Shown here piece after piece: positions 31,908-33,147 of a stretch of DNA of 33,147 nt. The notes under the pieces were generated by a model. That model was not told the DNA's origin. It made no database searches and worked only from the letters and a program-made list of their open reading frames with translations. This stretch comes from JAITWN01 sp964581365. GTDB taxonomy: Bacteria > Pseudomonadota > Gammaproteobacteria > SZUA-140. Location of the stretch: contig CAZOOF010000021.1 in assembly GCA_964581365.1 (NCBI GenBank), positions 1-33,147 on the forward strand. Reading direction: 5' to 3'. The position numbers and the translations under genes were made by a program. Every line of letters starts with the position of its first letter. Positions within the stretch are counted from its first letter, which is position 1.

Positions 31908-31930
31908 TAAAACTGAATATTCAAGTTTTT
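31908..31930 (+). terminator. Possible AT-rich terminator after the minor-pilin operon
   Basis: AAAC at 31909-31912, the perfect palindrome TGAATATTCA, one bulged A and GTTT can fold into a weak hairpin followed by a run of Ts ending just before TTGACA (31931). The stem is AT-rich and nearly loopless, so termination would be inefficient. The palindrome could equally be a protein-binding site upstream of the peptidase gene. Confidence 0.35.
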
Positions 31931-31962
31931 TTGACATGCGCCCGGAGCCTGTGGCGTACTAC
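31931..31962 (+). promoter_or_regulatory. Possible promoter of the M16 peptidase gene
   Basis: A perfect -35 box TTGACA (31931-31936) is followed after 19-20 bases by poor -10 candidates GTACTA/TACTAC (31956-31962). The long spacing and weak -10 suggest either an activator-dependent promoter or chance. It lies about 55 bases before the ATG at 32020. Confidence 0.35.
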
Positions 31963-32019
31963 GGAGGAACCCTTACGAGCAAACCCATAGGCCCCGAGCC
32001 GGACCTGCGGATTCGTCTG

Positions 32020-33147
32020 ATGAACATTCCACTCACGAGAGCCCGGATTCTGATCGCCATGATGTCGCTGACCCTGCTGTTCGACACCACGGCTGCCAAA
32101 GCGGCGGACCTGATCCGCAGTCCGGAAGACCATCGCGCCTACGAGTATCTCCAGCTCGAGAACGGGCTCCGCGTGCTGCTGGTATCGGATCCGGAGACGG
32201 ACATGGCCGCCACCGCCCTGAACATCGATGTCGGCCACTACGATGATCCGGCCGACCGTCAGGGCCTCGCTCACTTTCTCGAGCACATGCTGTTCCTGGG
32301 TACCGAAAAATACCCCGAGCCGGATGACTACCGTGAGTACATCACCCGTCACGGCGGCCACGCCAACGCCGTCACCGGCCCCGAGCACACCATCTACTTC
32401 TTCGATGTTTCCCGGGATCACCTCGATGGCGCTCTCGACCGCTTCGCCCAGTTCTTCATCTCGCCCCTGTTCAGCGCCGAGTACGTGCAACGCGAAATGC
32501 AGGCGGTGGAATCCGAGTACCGGCTGCGCCTGCGCGACGACGGCCGGCGCCTGAACGATGCGATCAAGGAAACCGTCAACCCTGCGCACCCGTATGCCAA
32601 GTTCTCCACCGGCAACCTGCAGACCCTCGGTGACCGCGAGGGCGAGTCGGCGCGCGATGCGGTGATCGATTTCTATCGCCGGCATTACTCCGCGAACCTG
32701 ATGACGCTGGTGGTGATCGGCGCCGAACCGCTGCCGCGGCTGCGCGCGATGATCGAAGAGCGGATGAGCGCGATCCCCAACACCGAGCGCAAGCCGCGCC
32801 GGATCGAGGCATCCCTGCGCGCGCCCGGCCAGGGGCCGGAGCGGCTCGATGTGGTTCCGTTCAAGGAGCAGCGTCTGCTGCGCCTGGAGTTCGCCTTCCC
32901 CTGGGACGCGTCCTATAGCCTGAGCAAGCCGACCGCCTATCTGGCGCATCTGCTCGGCCACGAGGGCGCCGGCAGCCTTCATGCCCTGCTCACCGAGCGG
33001 GGGTGGATCACCAGTCTCAGCGCCGGCGGCAGCCGCATGACGGACGCCGAGGGTGTGTTCTCCATCTCGCTGCAGGTGACGCCGGCCGGCGTGGCGGCCG
33101 CCGAGGAGATCGCGGAGCTGATATTCAGCCATATCGCGCTGATCGCC
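32020..33147 (+). CDS. Secreted M16 (pitrilysin/insulinase-like) zinc peptidase, 3' end beyond window
   Basis: The reading frame from ATG 32020 stays open to the last base, giving 376 residues of a protein that is normally about 900. A signal peptide spans residues 1-28 (cut near AAKA). The inverted zinc motif HFLEH is at 85-89 (H85, E88, H89), and the third ligand is E166 in QAVESEY, 76 residues between it and H89 as in insulysin. The GHYDDPADRQGLAHFLEHML-type context and SEYRLRLRDD are typical of the pitrilysin/IDE branch. It likely degrades peptides in the periplasm. Only the N-terminal half-barrel is visible; an in-frame TAG at about 31987 rules out a longer start. Confidence 0.93.
   Translation, partial: MNIPLTRARILIAMMSLTLLFDTTAAKAADLIRSPEDHRAYEYLQLENGLRVLLVSDPETDMAATALNIDVGHYDDPADRQGLAHFLEHMLFLGTEKYPEPDDYREYITRHGGHANAVTGPEHTIYFFDVSRDHLDGALDRFAQFFISPLFSAEYVQREMQAVESEYRLRLRDDGRRLNDAIKETVNPAHPYAKFSTGNLQTLGDREGESARDAVIDFYRRHYSANLMTLVVIGAEPLPRLRAMIEERMSAIPNTERKPRRIEASLRAPGQGPERLDVVPFKEQRLLRLEFAFPWDASYSLSKPTAYLAHLLGHEGAGSLHALLTERGWITSLSAGGSRMTDAEGVFSISLQVTPAGVAAAEEIAELIFSHIALIA

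Overview
This 33 kb window is high-GC chromosomal DNA from a gammaproteobacterium. The gene orders point there: rpoE-rseA-rseC-mucD-lepA-lepB-rnc-era-recO-pdxJ-acpS, rpoE divergent from nadB, sdhCDAB with sdhE, and an rpfE-like gene followed by recJ-prfB-lysS. The last order is the one known from Xanthomonas; the whole would also suit Chromatiales-like or Acidiferrobacterales-like bacteria. I cannot name the genus. No insertion sequence, prophage, CRISPR array or rRNA gene was seen. Genes are tightly packed, and no gene-free stretch exceeds about 210 bases.

Layout. Positions 1-150 hold an initiator tRNA-Met with its promoter (minus strand). Positions 180-3480 hold a small envelope-sensing module: a PepSY protein and a cytochrome b561 (minus) face a second PepSY protein, an OmpR-type regulator and a histidine kinase (plus); two identical 7-bp direct repeats lie between them. 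Next come ppnP (minus) and a methyltransferase gene broken by a one-base frameshift (plus). From 4813 to 14719 everything is on the minus strand in two blocks. The first read is the sigma-E stress operon (rpoE, rseA, rseC, mucD), which starts at a good sigma-E-type promoter and ends in two hairpins. The second is lepA, lepB, a DUF4845 gene, rnc, era, recO, pdxJ and acpS, whose genes are mostly joined by 4-bp ATGA overlaps.

nadB (plus) diverges from rpoE. The complete succinate dehydrogenase operon follows on the minus strand: sdhC, sdhD, sdhA, sdhB, then the flavinylation factor sdhE and the inner-membrane gene ygfX. Positions 20600-22900 hold ygfZ, an HDOD-domain gene and a DUF3565 gene. Positions 22948-28542 hold rpfE-like, recJ, prfB (with its programmed frameshift) and lysS on the minus strand. 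Positions 28583-31845 hold type IV minor pilins: a PilE-like gene on the minus strand, and FimT/GspH, PilW, PilX and PilV genes on the plus strand. A secreted M16 zinc peptidase starts at 32020 and runs off the right edge.

Most of the window is conserved housekeeping DNA, and I see no clearly new multi-gene system. The points most worth a second look are an RNase III with glycine where a catalytic metal-binding aspartate is expected, a sigma-E operon without rseB/mucB, the direct-repeat operator in the PepSY/b561/two-component module, the frameshifted methyltransferase, and a minor-pilin cluster without pilY1.
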